The notes: a model not told the origin generated them from the sequence alone. 34,803 nucleotides of DNA from Candidatus Sumerlaeota bacterium (GCA_026398575.1 JAPLSP010000640.1:1-34803), one strand, 5' to 3'. Shown: positions 1 to 8,726, counted from the first letter of the stretch. A program made the numbers and translations.

Positions 1-110
1 CACGGACTGACACGGACTGAACACAGATTGATCGGACTGATCAGGACTGATCTGACTGATCGGGGCTGGTCTGACTGATCGGGGCTGCTCCGACCGATCC
101 GAGATTTCTG
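1..110. repeat. GGACTGATC word array
   Basis: This gene-free start of the window is a degenerate array built from the words GGACTGA, GACTGATC and GGGGCTG, with period about 8-10 bp. No ORF or hairpin was recognised. The words CACGGACTGACACGGAC at the start recur near 24343-24358, upstream of the RecQ gene, so the array belongs to a family represented twice in the window. The function is unknown. Confidence 0.75.
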
Positions 111-123
111 GGGCGCAAGAATG

Positions 124-1116
124 CTATTTTACTTTGAGTTCGATGATGCTGGTCATGATGCAGGCGTCGGCGGGGGCGCCGGTCAGCGTCAGCTCAGAGC
201 GCTCGGCCTCCGTGCGTTTGTTGACGGCGTATCCGGAAGAGGCGTCTTTTTCAATGGCTTCGAGCGCGGCTTTGAGCGCGGCGCTGTCATGTGCGACGCC
301 ACGACGGTTGGCTTCCGCCGCCTTCTCGACCATCTGCTCCATCCGCTCGACGCGATGCGGCGATGCGACCAGATGGATGCGCTCGCTTCCTTTGGGCGAG
401 GTGACGGCGAGCCAGGCGTTTCCGGCCAGCGGCAGGGGATGGAATTGCGCGGCTTCCAGGCGATCCACGGATGAGACGATTCCGGGCGCCGGATGAATGA
501 GGGAAAAGCGCCCGTCGGCGTCTTCCTTTACCAGATACAGATACACGTCTTTCTCGGGCGTGACAATGAAGCGGTATTTCTGGCTATTGGCAAACGTGAG
601 ATTTTCCGGCGCCTGGAGTTTGAGAGCGGGATCGGAAGCCAGCACGACCGAATAGCTGAGGCGAAAGGCCGTCGGCGCCGCGATTGCAGGCGGCGCAAGA
701 GGACTGGCCGGCGCAGCCGGGGCCAAGGGCGCAAACGACTCAAGAGGCGCCGCTGGCACGGCTGGCATGGCAGGCGCTGGAGCAAGGGGCGCGAAAGGCG
801 CATTGGGCGTGACGGGCGAAGCAGGCGCTGAAGGAGCGGAGGGAATCGCCTCTGCAGAGGGCCGCCTTTCCATCGAAGGCCCCCGATCATCTGTTGTTGA
901 GGCGCCAGAGTTTGGGGAATTGGCGCCATCGCTTTTGTCCGCGCCAAGACTTGGGGTGGTCTCCCGGGCGCTCTGGGCCGCCGCTTTGGCCTCGCCGGAA
1001 AAGCTTGCGATGATCGCCCACAGGCTCACGGCCAGACATGCTGTTAATAAAATCGCGATGACCAGGCGTTTGCGATGCGCAATACGCCGAAGATTATTAT
1101 CAAGGAATGAGCGCAT
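124..1116 (-). CDS. Membrane-anchored DUF4384-like protein
   Basis: A 330-residue protein. The N-terminus is cytoplasmic and basic, followed by one membrane helix (about residues 17-37, RLVIAILLTACLAVSLWAII), a long Ala/Pro-rich low-complexity linker (about 45-150), and a C-terminal domain of about 170 residues. That domain carries the pattern 'YRFIVTPEKDVYLYLVKEDA...FSLIHP', then 'AWLAVTSPKGSERIHLVAS', which resembles DUF4384 (Ig-like fold, seen beside kinases and TPR proteins). The ATG at 1116 is chosen because GGGAG lies 7-8 nt upstream. A TTG at 1167 would extend it by 17 residues. It lies just downstream of the 1186-2970 gene on the same strand and is probably cotranscribed. The fold assignment is by pattern only, and the function is unknown. 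Confidence 0.7.
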   Translation of the reverse strand: MRSFLDNNLRRIAHRKRLVIAILLTACLAVSLWAIIASFSGEAKAAAQSARETTPSLGADKSDGANSPNSGASTTDDRGPSMERRPSAEAIPSAPSAPASPVTPNAPFAPLAPAPAMPAVPAAPLESFAPLAPAAPASPLAPPAIAAPTAFRLSYSVVLASDPALKLQAPENLTFANSQKYRFIVTPEKDVYLYLVKEDADGRFSLIHPAPGIVSSVDRLEAAQFHPLPLAGNAWLAVTSPKGSERIHLVASPHRVERMEQMVEKAAEANRRGVAHDSAALKAALEAIEKDASSGYAVNKRTEAERSELTLTGAPADACIMTSIIELKVK

Positions 1117-1185
1117 ATCCCGTCTCCCGCCGACAGCTTCGAATGACAATGACTTGTCGCGATCCAAAGCGGGAGCTTGCCGGAA

Positions 1186-2970
1186 TTATTTCGGGAGTTT
1201 GCTCTCGGAGGCGCTCTTCTTTTCCGTCGAACTGGCTAATTCAAGATATTCGAGCGATTGCTTGCGCCATTCCTCCTGATCCTTCCTGCCGTCCGTCATT
1301 TTCAAGTATTTTTGGTGCTCTTCACGCGCCCTGGCCGGATCAATCACCTGGTAGGTGAAGGCCAGATTGAACTGCGCCTGGACGTTGTTGGGATCATACA
1401 TCAATGCCTGGCGCAGTGTGCCGATCGCATCCTGATAACGCTTGAGGCTGTATTGCGCGATGCCTTTGATGGTCAGAATGGGCGAATCCTCAGGATTAAT
1501 GCGCAGGGCCGCGTCGCAGTCTTTCAATGCCTCTTCCATATAGCCCTGGAGAATCGCCGCATGACACAGGAAACGAAGATATTGGGAGTTTGTGGGATTC
1601 CGCGCCGCCAGATCGCTGAAGATGCGATAGCGCTCGACGCTGTCGGCAGGCAGGGATTTGGCTTTTTCAAACGCTTCCTCGTCGCCCATTTTGGGCGCAT
1701 TGGGGCTCAGGGCGGTTGCCGTGGTCGCGGCAGGCGTGACTTCCCCGATATGCTCTGAGCCGGGCGCCTGTGCGGAGGCGACCACCTTGGCGGGTTCTTT
1801 AGCAGGTTCTTTTATCGGCTCTTTGACGGGTTCTTTTGCCGGCTCTTTGACGGGTTCTTTTACCGGCTCTTTGGCTGGCTCTTTTGCCGGTTCTTTGGCT
1901 GGTTCTTTTATAGGCTCTTTGACCGGTTCTTTTTGAGTTGCGGCGTTTTTAGGCGATTTTGGCGTGGGCTTTGGTGTGGGCTTGGGTGTGGGCTTGGGCT
2001 CTTCTTTGGAGGGCTCAGCGTTGGCAACGGCTTTGGTGGCGGCGGCGATCTGAGCGGCCCGGGCGGTGGCAGCCTGGGCTGCGCGCTGGGCGGCGGCGGC
2101 CTGATTGGCCTGGGCGATTTCGGGCGCATACGTCATTTGCAGGCGCGAAACAATCCGGCCGAGCACGCCCATCATCTCCGAAGGATCGTCTCCGGCGCTG
2201 TTGTATATTTCGCGCGCCGCGATGCAATCCTTCGAGGCGGAATAAAGCGCGACGTCCATCGAGTATCTGCGCCCGATTTTGCCGACGGTGCCGAGCATCA
2301 GATAATCCGCTTTGAGCGCCTGGGCGTAAATTTTGGATTTAGGATGAGGCTCGAACGGATCTTTAACCAATAGATTATTGGCTTCCAACACGCGGCGCGA
2401 AGCCCCAAACTCCATAGTGTCAACCCCGCCGGCCGTCTGGACTTCATCCAGGAGCCTTCGCGTCAGGAGCGCGCGATCTTCGGGCGTCAGCGTGTCGGAT
2501 TGGAACTCCAATGCCGCAATGACGGGTTTTCCTGAACGGACGGCCGCAGTGGGAATCGTCGAAGTCGAGGCGCCGGCGTTCGGAGCGCCGAAGAGATTCT
2601 TAGGCTCGGCGCCGCTTTTGGCGACGGCCGGCGCTGTGAATTGCCCGGCCGGAGACTTGCCGATGGGGGGGAACGGCTCGCTCATTTTAGGCGCAGTTTC
2701 CTTGATGCCCAAAAGCGTTTGGGGCGCCTGGAACAAATGCGAGGGATTTTTTGCGTCATTCAGCTTCCGGAACTCTTCAAAAGCCGGGTCGCTTTTGAGG
2801 TCAATCCGGGACCCGTTTTTCCCCTGCGAAGCTTTGCTGGCGCGATAGATGGCCAGTGGATCGTCATATTCTTTTTGCGCCCGGGCGAACCAGGGCGCGA
2901 AGATCAACAGAGCGCAGATAGCCGCGGCCAGAAGCCATGCGCCAGTACGGGAGCGATACGGACAGGACAC
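1186..2970 (-). CDS. Secreted CsgG/FlgO-like and TPR protein with KEPx linker
   Basis: A 594-residue exported protein. The signal peptide is about residues 1-32, with hydrophobic core WLLAAAICALLIFAPWFARA. A middle domain (about 155-290) starts 'PVIAALEFQSDTLTPEDRAL' and contains 'ADYLMLGTVGKIGRRYSMDV', resembling the nucleotide-fold N-terminal domain of CsgG/FlgO/TolB-like proteins. It is followed by an Ala-rich coiled segment, three PKPT repeats, twelve KEPx tetrapeptides and three C-terminal TPR-like units (about 460-580). The GTG at 2970 is preferred over the ATG at 3000: AAAGGAG lies 8 nt upstream and it leaves a normal signal peptide without ten extra residues. It is divergent from pilT and upstream of the DUF4384-like gene. 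It probably works in the periplasm; its partner is unknown. Confidence 0.75.
   Translation of the reverse strand: MSCPYRSRTGAWLLAAAICALLIFAPWFARAQKEYDDPLAIYRASKASQGKNGSRIDLKSDPAFEEFRKLNDAKNPSHLFQAPQTLLGIKETAPKMSEPFPPIGKSPAGQFTAPAVAKSGAEPKNLFGAPNAGASTSTIPTAAVRSGKPVIAALEFQSDTLTPEDRALLTRRLLDEVQTAGGVDTMEFGASRRVLEANNLLVKDPFEPHPKSKIYAQALKADYLMLGTVGKIGRRYSMDVALYSASKDCIAAREIYNSAGDDPSEMMGVLGRIVSRLQMTYAPEIAQANQAAAAQRAAQAATARAAQIAAATKAVANAEPSKEEPKPTPKPTPKPTPKSPKNAATQKEPVKEPIKEPAKEPAKEPAKEPVKEPVKEPAKEPVKEPIKEPAKEPAKVVASAQAPGSEHIGEVTPAATTATALSPNAPKMGDEEAFEKAKSLPADSVERYRIFSDLAARNPTNSQYLRFLCHAAILQGYMEEALKDCDAALRINPEDSPILTIKGIAQYSLKRYQDAIGTLRQALMYDPNNVQAQFNLAFTYQVIDPARAREEHQKYLKMTDGRKDQEEWRKQSLEYLELASSTEKKSASESKLPK
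1790..1934 (-). repeat. 12-bp coding tandem repeat (KEPx x12)
   Basis: Twelve consecutive 12-bp units encode KEPA, KEPV or KEPI inside the 1186-2970 gene. Units differ at the fourth codon and in synonymous positions. Three PKPT units (about 1960-2008) precede them in the protein. Such alternating-charge, proline-rich repeats are usually extended periplasmic or wall-spanning linkers (as in TonB), which is an inference here. Confidence 0.85.
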
Positions 2971-3155
2971 GAAAACTTCTCCTTTGGCCCGAAGATTCAT
3001 ATTTCAATCGCCGCGTGCATTTTCCCTTCCCGATGAAATCGCTGTCAAGAAACAAAACAGGAGAATTTGACGCTTGCCTGCCGTTGGGGGCTCGGTGTAT
3101 TTATGTTCGCGTTTGTGACGATTGGAAATTTTTAGGAAAGAGGCAAAATTCCGCT
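2971..3155. other. Divergent intergenic region
   Basis: 185 bp separate the minus-strand GTG at 2970 from the plus-strand pilT ATG at 3156, so promoters for both directions should lie here. An AAAGGAG ribosome site for the minus gene is at 2979-2985. AGGAAAGAGG at 3134-3143 precedes pilT. I could not place a convincing -35/-10 pair. Confidence 0.6.
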
Positions 3156-4262
3156 ATGCTGGAAATGAATGAAATGTTGCGGTTGGTGGTGGACCGCGAG
3201 GCATCGGATTTGCACATCTCGGTCGGCAAGCAGGCCGTTATGCGCCTTCACGGAAGCTTGGACATGGTGGACCCGGACGTCCTGACGCCCGACGACTCGG
3301 AGCGTCTGATGCGTGAAATCACGCCGCCCCGTTACCAGCAGTTTTTGCAGGAACAAGGCAGTGCCGACTTCGCCTACTCCTATACCGAGCGCGCCCGCTT
3401 CCGCGTGGCCGTCATGAAGGCGCGCGGCCACATCAGCATCGTCATGCGTCTGATTCCGTCCAAGATTCTGTCCTTCGATCAGCTGGGCCTGCCCAGGGAT
3501 TCGATCCTTGAAATGCTCCAGGCTCACCGCGGCCTGTGCATCATCACCGGCCCAACCGGCTCCGGCAAGACGACGACGCTGGCGACGTTCATTGACTGGA
3601 TCAACTCCGAGCTGTACCGCCACATCATCACCATCGAGGATCCGCTCGAATATGTGCACCCTCACAAAAAGTGCATCGTGACGCACCGCGAATTGCACGT
3701 GGACACGCCCTCGTTCCAGTTCGCCCTGCGCGGCGCGCTGCGCCAGGACCCGGACGTGATCCTGGTGGGCGAAATGCGCGACCTCGAGACTATGGAAGCG
3801 GCCATCATGGCGGCGGAAACAGGCCACTTGGTCTTCGCAACGCTGCACACGATCAGCGCCGCCGAATCCATCAACCGCATGGTGGACGCCTTCCCGACCA
3901 ACCAGCAGAACCAGATTCGCGCCGTCTTGTCGGTGGCCATGCGCTCGATCATCTCGCAAACGCTGCTGCCGCTGGCCAGCGGGCGCGGGCGGTGCGCGGC
4001 TTATGAAATCCTGCACATGACGGCGGCCATCGCCAACCTGATCCGCGAGGCGCAGATCAACCGCATCATTTCGGCGATTCAGACCGGCGCCAAATACGGC
4101 ATGATCACACTGGACGACTTCATGCTCACCCTGTACCGCAAGGGAATGGTCACGGGCGATTGTATCCTGCAACGCGCGCACTATCCCGAGGAAATACGCG
4201 GCAAGATGATGGGACACTTGGACATGGGGGCGGGCCCTGGAGGCAAGAATGACGAGATCTAG
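3156..4262 (+). CDS. pilT: PilT-type retraction ATPase
   Basis: A 368-residue secretion-superfamily ATPase, close to the usual PilT length of about 345-370. Visible features are the N-terminal 'ASDLHISVG' PilT signature, Walker A GPTGSGKTTTLA (about residue 132), Walker B 'DPDVILVGEMRD' (about 198), the His box 'AAETGHLVFATLHT', and 'AIANLIREAQ...QTGAKYGM', matching the AIRNLIRE retraction motif of PilT. It should hydrolyse ATP at the inner membrane to depolymerise pilin filaments. The ATG at 3156 opens the typical N-terminus; ATGs at 3165 and 3174 are alternatives. It is followed after 98 bp by the GspE/PilB gene. A PilT next to a pseudopilin set with a GspK is unusual because classical type II secretion lacks a retraction motor. 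Confidence 0.93.
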   Translation: MLEMNEMLRLVVDREASDLHISVGKQAVMRLHGSLDMVDPDVLTPDDSERLMREITPPRYQQFLQEQGSADFAYSYTERARFRVAVMKARGHISIVMRLIPSKILSFDQLGLPRDSILEMLQAHRGLCIITGPTGSGKTTTLATFIDWINSELYRHIITIEDPLEYVHPHKKCIVTHRELHVDTPSFQFALRGALRQDPDVILVGEMRDLETMEAAIMAAETGHLVFATLHTISAAESINRMVDAFPTNQQNQIRAVLSVAMRSIISQTLLPLASGRGRCAAYEILHMTAAIANLIREAQINRIISAIQTGAKYGMITLDDFMLTLYRKGMVTGDCILQRAHYPEEIRGKMMGHLDMGAGPGGKNDEI

Positions 4263-4318
4263 GAAATATCCAATATTCAACATCCAATATCCAACATTTA
4301 AGATTCGATATCCAAGAC
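4263..4318. repeat. AATATCCAA word array
   Basis: Directly after the pilT stop is a degenerate array of ATATCCAA, ATATTCAAC and ACATCCAA words with period of about 8 bp. It fills the pilT-gspE gap up to the Shine-Dalgarno region of gspE (AGGAG at 4347-4351). No hairpin of note was seen. Confidence 0.7.
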
Positions 4319-4360
4319 ACAGATGAAATCGGACGATGAAAGGCTCAGGAGCTAATAAGA

Positions 4361-6355
4361 ATGGCTAATCAAACACCCCCCGCTGTCGCGCCGCCTGCCA
4401 ACGACAAGCGCAAATCGGTGGTGGTCCCGGAAGGCGAAGAAGCCGGTTATCTAAGGGAAATGAAGGCGCTGATCGCCCATTCCGCCTCGGACTCGGACCG
4501 CACGGATCAGAAAATGCAGGATTTCGAGCGTGACGCGGCCCGCAAGTATCTGCGCACGCCGGACGCCTATTCGACGGAACAGCAGTTCGAGGGCGGCGGT
4601 TCCGCCGATATGATCAGGGCGGTGGCCGCCTATCAGGACATGGAATTCGTGGACCTGGCCTCCAGGGAGCTGGATCACGAGGATGTGAGGCGGCTGATCC
4701 GCCTCCTCGGCCCTGAAATTGTGCGCGGCAACCAAATCCTGCCGCTCCGGGAGTTGGAGGACGGCACGCTCGAGGTGGCGATCTCCGACCCCCTGAATGT
4801 GCTGATCGCCGACAGTTTGCGCATGATGACGGAGAAAAAAATCAAGACCGTGGTCGCCAATGAAGACGATATCCTGGACCATTATGATCTGATCTGGGGC
4901 ATGGGCGACGCAACGCTGCAAAAAGTTCTGGACGATTCGGACGAGGCCAAAGGCGGCGACCTGACCAACCTGGACGACGGCCAGGCGGTGGAGGTCCAGA
5001 GCGACCCCGCGACCCTGGCCAGCCAGCCCCCGGTCATCCGCCTGGTCAACACCTATCTGATGCAGGTTATCCGCGAGCGCGCCAGCGACTTGCACGTCGA
5101 ACCGTACCGCGGCATGGTGCGCATCCGCGCGCGCATTGACGGCGCCCTGCGCGAGCTGCCCGATCCGCCCAAGCACATGCAGTTGGGATTGGTCTCGCGC
5201 CTGAAGGTATTGGCCAACATGAATATCGCCGAAAACCGCATGCCGCAGGACGGCCGCATCCGTCTTTCGATTGAAGGGCGCGAAGTGGACTTGCGCGTTT
5301 CCTCGATGCCCACGGTCCACGGCGAAAGCATCGTGATGCGCATCCTGGACAAATCCATGATGATGCTGAGCCTGGATCAGCTGGGGATGCCGGTCACGTT
5401 CCTGGCCGAATTCAACGAGATCATTCATCGCCCGAACGGCATCTTGCTCGTCTGCGGCCCGACGGGAAGCGGCAAAACGACAACGCTTTACGCCGCCCTC
5501 GGCGCCGTCAACGATCCGGGAGACAAAATCATCACCACCGAGGATCCGGTCGAGTATCAGCTGCCCGGCCTGCTGCAAATCAACATCAATACCGCCCTCG
5601 GACTCACCTTCGCCACGTGCCTGCGTTCGATCCTGCGCCACGACCCCGATATCATCCTCGTCGGTGAAATCCGCGACGTGGAAACGGCGCAAATCGCCAT
5701 CCAGGCTTCACTGACGGGCCACATGGTCTTCAGCACCATTCACGCCAACAGCGCCACGACCTGCGCCACCCGCTTGATTGACATGGGCGTTGAGCCGTTC
5801 TTGATCACGTCCACCCTCCAGGCAATCCTGGCCCAGCGCCTCGTGCGCACGATCTGCAAGACCTGTTCCTCGCCCTATAGGCCGACGGACGAGGAGCTGC
5901 GGGATTTCAGCATCCAGAAAGACACCATAGCCGATTATGACTTCCGCTCGGGCGAAGGCTGCGAGGATTGCAGCTACACGGGATTCAAAGGCCGGATGGG
6001 CATCTATGAAATGATGGTGTTCGACGAGCCGTTGCGCGATCTGATCCTGGCGCGCGTCACGTCCGACGAGCTCGGCGCGGCCGCCGTGCGCCGGGGAATG
6101 GATACCATGCGCGTGGATGGATGGGCCAAAATCTGCGCGGGAACAACGACGTTCGCGGAAGTGGCCCGCCAGACGCCGAAGGAAAACGAACTCCTGATCA
6201 AGGAGGAAATGCAGCGAGCGCTTCATCCGGGCGCGCATCCGGCGGAATCCGCGCCGGCCGCCGGCGCTCCGGAAGTAGCGCCGCCAACGCCGGGGCAGGA
6301 AATGCGCCGTCTGAACGCGCCGTGGGAAGAGGAATCGGCCAGCAAACCGCGATAG
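4361..6355 (+). CDS. gspE: GspE/PilB assembly ATPase
   Basis: A 664-residue ATPase that powers pilin polymerisation at the inner membrane. An N-terminal MshEN/T2SSE_N-like domain spans about residues 85-190. The C-terminal AAA-like module has Walker A GPTGSGKTTTLY (about 366), an Asp box around 'TTEDPVEYQLPGLLQININ', Walker B 'DPDIILVGEIRD' (about 428) and His box 'ASLTGHMVFSTIHANS'. The zinc-binding tetracysteine is CKTC (about 499) with CEDC (about 534), typical of GspE/PilB. An extra Pro/Ala-rich tail of about 50 residues follows. The start has AGGAG 9 nt upstream. Sequence alone does not separate GspE from PilB: the PilT neighbour favours PilB, while the GspG/H/I/J/K set favours GspE. Confidence 0.93.
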   Translation: MANQTPPAVAPPANDKRKSVVVPEGEEAGYLREMKALIAHSASDSDRTDQKMQDFERDAARKYLRTPDAYSTEQQFEGGGSADMIRAVAAYQDMEFVDLASRELDHEDVRRLIRLLGPEIVRGNQILPLRELEDGTLEVAISDPLNVLIADSLRMMTEKKIKTVVANEDDILDHYDLIWGMGDATLQKVLDDSDEAKGGDLTNLDDGQAVEVQSDPATLASQPPVIRLVNTYLMQVIRERASDLHVEPYRGMVRIRARIDGALRELPDPPKHMQLGLVSRLKVLANMNIAENRMPQDGRIRLSIEGREVDLRVSSMPTVHGESIVMRILDKSMMMLSLDQLGMPVTFLAEFNEIIHRPNGILLVCGPTGSGKTTTLYAALGAVNDPGDKIITTEDPVEYQLPGLLQININTALGLTFATCLRSILRHDPDIILVGEIRDVETAQIAIQASLTGHMVFSTIHANSATTCATRLIDMGVEPFLITSTLQAILAQRLVRTICKTCSSPYRPTDEELRDFSIQKDTIADYDFRSGEGCEDCSYTGFKGRMGIYEMMVFDEPLRDLILARVTSDELGAAAVRRGMDTMRVDGWAKICAGTTTFAEVARQTPKENELLIKEEMQRALHPGAHPAESAPAAGAPEVAPPTPGQEMRRLNAPWEEESASKPR

Positions 6356-6475
6356 ATGAAAAAAAAGTGTGGGAATTTTTGCAGGATGTTACATAAATAG
6401 CATCAAGGCAAATACTCCAAACCCGGCTCTTGAGAGCCGAAATGGTAATATTGTTGCCAAGGAGGCGCGCCATCC

Positions 6476-7708
6476 ATGCCCGAATATAGTTATCTAGCGC
6501 TGGATCGCGGTGGTAAGCAGATCAAGGGCGTCATTGATGCGCCCAATGAAGACGCCATTATCGAAAAATTGCGCGGGATGGGATACTATCCCATCGAAGT
6601 GGCGCTCAATAAAAAGAAGGCCGGCGATATTGATCTGCTCGCCATGCCTGGCCTTCGAAACATTTTTGGGCGCGTCAAGCGCAAGCACCTGACGACGTTC
6701 ACCCGCCAGCTGGCCACGCTGATTGACGCCGGCTTGCCGATTCTGCGCAGTTTGCGCATTCTCGAAGAGCAAAGCGAATCGCCCGTATTCAAAGTGAAAA
6801 TCCGGCAGATTGCCGAGGACATTGAAGGCGGTTCGAGTCTGGCCGAGGCATTTGCGCGACACCCGAAGGTCTTCGATAATCTCTACGTCAGCATGGTGCG
6901 CGCGGGCGAACTGGGCGGCGTGCTCGAAGCGGTGCTCAACAAGGTGGCCGAATTCCTTGAAAAGCGCGCAGCCCTGGTCTCAAAGGTGCGGTCGGCCTTG
7001 ATGTATCCGTTGGCTGTCATGGTCATCGCCACCTGCATCGTGACCTTCATCTTAACATACATCCTACCCAAATTCGAGGACATGTTCGCCCAGTTGGGCG
7101 CGGATCGTCTGCCGGGGCCCACCGAGTTCCTGGTCAAAGTCTCCTACGCGCTGGTTCACCAGCTGCATTTGATTCTGCTGGCGGTCGTGGCGTTCGTCGC
7201 GATTTATTCGCGCATCAACAAGACGCGTGAAGGCAAGCACGTGATAGACCGGATCAAGCTGAAACTGCCGATCTTCGGCGAATTGCTGCGCAAGGTCGCC
7301 ATCGTGCGCTTCGCCGAGACGCTGGCCACGCTGATTCACGCCGGCGTGCCGATCCTGCATTCGCTCGATATCGTGCGCGACACGTCGGGCAACGAGGTCG
7401 TGGCGCGCGCCATGGACGACGTTTATGAGAGCGTCAAGGACGGCGAGACAATCCATGAGCCGCTGGCCGAATCCAAAGTCTTCCCGCCGCTGGTCGTGCA
7501 CATGGTGGCCGTCGGCGAAGAAACCGGCGCCATTGACCAGATGCTCAACAAGGTGGCCGAAGCCTATACGCGCGAGGTGGACGACACGGTCGAAGGCCTG
7601 ACCTCGATCCTGGAGCCGATGATGATCGTGGTTCTGGGCGTCATCGTCGGCGGCATCGTCATCTGCCTATATCTGCCGCTGTTCGAAATCGGGCAGCATA
7701 TCAAGTAA
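6476..7708 (+). CDS. gspF: GspF/PilC inner-membrane platform protein
   Basis: A 410-residue polytopic protein with the usual length and plan of GspF/PilC. A short N-terminal segment 'YSYLALDRGGKQIKGVIDA' is followed by two T2SSF domains (about 70-195 and 275-400), with 'FTRQLATLIDAGLPILRSL' in the first and 'FAETLATLIHAGVPILHSL' in the second. Membrane helices are near 180, 230 and the C-terminus (IVVLGVIVGGIVICLYLPLF). It couples the cytoplasmic ATPase to pseudopilin assembly. The start has AGGAGG 10 nt upstream. It is third in the pilT-gspE-gspF series, 120 bp after gspE. Confidence 0.94.
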   Translation: MPEYSYLALDRGGKQIKGVIDAPNEDAIIEKLRGMGYYPIEVALNKKKAGDIDLLAMPGLRNIFGRVKRKHLTTFTRQLATLIDAGLPILRSLRILEEQSESPVFKVKIRQIAEDIEGGSSLAEAFARHPKVFDNLYVSMVRAGELGGVLEAVLNKVAEFLEKRAALVSKVRSALMYPLAVMVIATCIVTFILTYILPKFEDMFAQLGADRLPGPTEFLVKVSYALVHQLHLILLAVVAFVAIYSRINKTREGKHVIDRIKLKLPIFGELLRKVAIVRFAETLATLIHAGVPILHSLDIVRDTSGNEVVARAMDDVYESVKDGETIHEPLAESKVFPPLVVHMVAVGEETGAIDQMLNKVAEAYTREVDDTVEGLTSILEPMMIVVLGVIVGGIVICLYLPLFEIGQHIK

Positions 7709-7711
7709 GGC

Positions 7712-7743
7712 GGGGGTCAGGGGTCGGGGGTCAGGGGTTAGGG
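7712..7743 (+). repeat. GGGGTCA word array, G-quadruplex-prone
   Basis: Immediately after the gspF stop lie five G-runs (7712-7716, 7720-7723, 7726-7730, 7734-7737, 7741-7743) separated by TCA, TC, TCA and TTA. This meets the usual G3+N1-7 quadruplex rule and is also a degenerate tandem word array. The structure is predicted from pattern only. Confidence 0.7.
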
Positions 7744-7830
7744 TCGGAGCGGAGAATTAAGAAATTCAGCGGTATTGCTGTGAGTAGTGAATTCTGGCGT
7801 CTGAATTCAGAGCATTGAGAAAATTATAGA

Positions 7831-8118
7831 ATGCAGACTTTTGAAAAATTTCTAAAAGAATGTCTTAAAGATGATGAATTCAGAGAGATATTTGAGGAAG
7901 AGAGAACAATTCTTCAGCTGGCGATGAAATTAAATAGTGAACGCCGAAAGGCCGGTTTATCCAAGAATAAATTGGCGCAACGGGCGCGGCTGAGTCCGCG
8001 CCTGATAACCAGGATTGAGAGCGGCGCGAACTGTCGCGTTACATCCTATGTAAAAGCAGGACGAGCCATGGGTTTGAATCTGGAGTTACAGCCTTGCAAA
8101 AGGCGTGTCAGCGCGTAA
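7831..8118 (+). CDS. XRE-family HTH protein, HigA-antitoxin-like
   Basis: A 95-residue protein with a helix-turn-helix in the second half: 'AMKLNSERRKAGLSKNKLAQ', then 'RLSPRLITRIESGAN', about residues 33-75. Its N-terminus is acidic (KECLKDDEFREIFEEER). The layout resembles solitary XRE antitoxins of HigA/YddM type. No HigB or RelE-like toxin ORF is visible on either side. The first half of the gene is noticeably A+T-richer than the pilus genes around it, suggesting a later insertion between gspF and the pseudopilin genes. No good ribosome site precedes the ATG. It could also be a local transcription regulator. Confidence 0.7.
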   Translation: MQTFEKFLKECLKDDEFREIFEEERTILQLAMKLNSERRKAGLSKNKLAQRARLSPRLITRIESGANCRVTSYVKAGRAMGLNLELQPCKRRVSA

Positions 8119-8139
8119 GAGAGTTCAAGCTAAATATAT

Positions 8140-8177
8140 CGCGTCCACCCAGTCCACCCGAGTCCACCGCGTCCACT
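8140..8177. repeat. GTCCACC word array
   Basis: Four copies of GTCCAC occur at about 10-bp spacing between the XRE gene and the GspH-like start at 8193. This is one more distinct word family at a gene junction. Confidence 0.65.
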
Positions 8178-8192
8178 GACAAAGCAGATCCT

Positions 8193-8684
8193 ATGACCCC
8201 CCAAAAAAAACATAGACGCGGATTTTCCGTAACGGAAATGATGGCGGTGATTGCGATTATGGCAATCCTGGCTTTTATCAGCATCATGGCGTATCGCTCC
8301 TACCGTCATAAGCGGCTGGCGCCGGAGGCCGCGCGCCGGATTCAGGAAGTGATGCGGCTGGCGCGGGACCAGGCTATCGCGTTCAATGAGCCGTGCCGCG
8401 CGGCGATCAACCTGACGACGCCAACGCTGTGGCTCGATCAGGGAACCTCGACGGGCGCCTTCATTCCCAAAGTCATCACGCCCATCGAACTGCCCGAATT
8501 CGTCAGCATCACCTCGGTCAGAGTGTTTACAACCGTGACCACGAGCGGCATTGCTTATGTGACTTTCAATGGCGACGGCACCGCCGATCCGGCGCTCATC
8601 CTCGTGACGGAAGACGATGACAAGACCGTCACGGCGACGGTGCGGGTTTATGCTTCGACGGGCCGGGCTCATATAAAAATGTGA
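8193..8684 (+). CDS. gspH: GspH/FimT-like minor pseudopilin
   Basis: A 163-residue pseudopilin. The leader is ten residues, MTPQKKHRRG, followed by FSVTEMMAVIAIMAILAFIS: cleavage after Gly, Phe at +1 to be methylated, Glu at +5, then the hydrophobic N-terminal helix. The rest matches the short beta-rich GspH/FimT type, including 'ARRIQEVMRLARDQAIAFNE'. It would be processed by a prepilin peptidase (not in the window) and placed near the pseudopilus tip. The ATG at 8193 is chosen because the in-frame upstream extension (to 8094) runs through the XRE gene end and the GTCCACC array. The Shine-Dalgarno is weak. Confidence 0.82.
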   Translation: MTPQKKHRRGFSVTEMMAVIAIMAILAFISIMAYRSYRHKRLAPEAARRIQEVMRLARDQAIAFNEPCRAAINLTTPTLWLDQGTSTGAFIPKVITPIELPEFVSITSVRVFTTVTTSGIAYVTFNGDGTADPALILVTEDDDKTVTATVRVYASTGRAHIKM

Positions 8685-8726
8685 CAGGCGATTTGTGATA
8701 TATACTACCATAATGGGAAGCCAGGC

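Noticed and set aside
3132..4283. 383-codon open frame antisense to pilT
   Set aside because: It exactly shadows a conserved ATPase gene, is His/Asp/Gln-rich as expected for the antisense of GC-rich coding DNA, and has no recognisable domain.
4451..5692. 413-codon open frame antisense to gspE
   Set aside because: A shadow of conserved GspE/PilB sequence with biased composition and no motifs.
6425..6438. Terminator between gspE and gspF (GGCTCTTGAGAGCC)
   Set aside because: The stem is only 5-6 bp with no following U-tract, and the two genes are expected to be cotranscribed.
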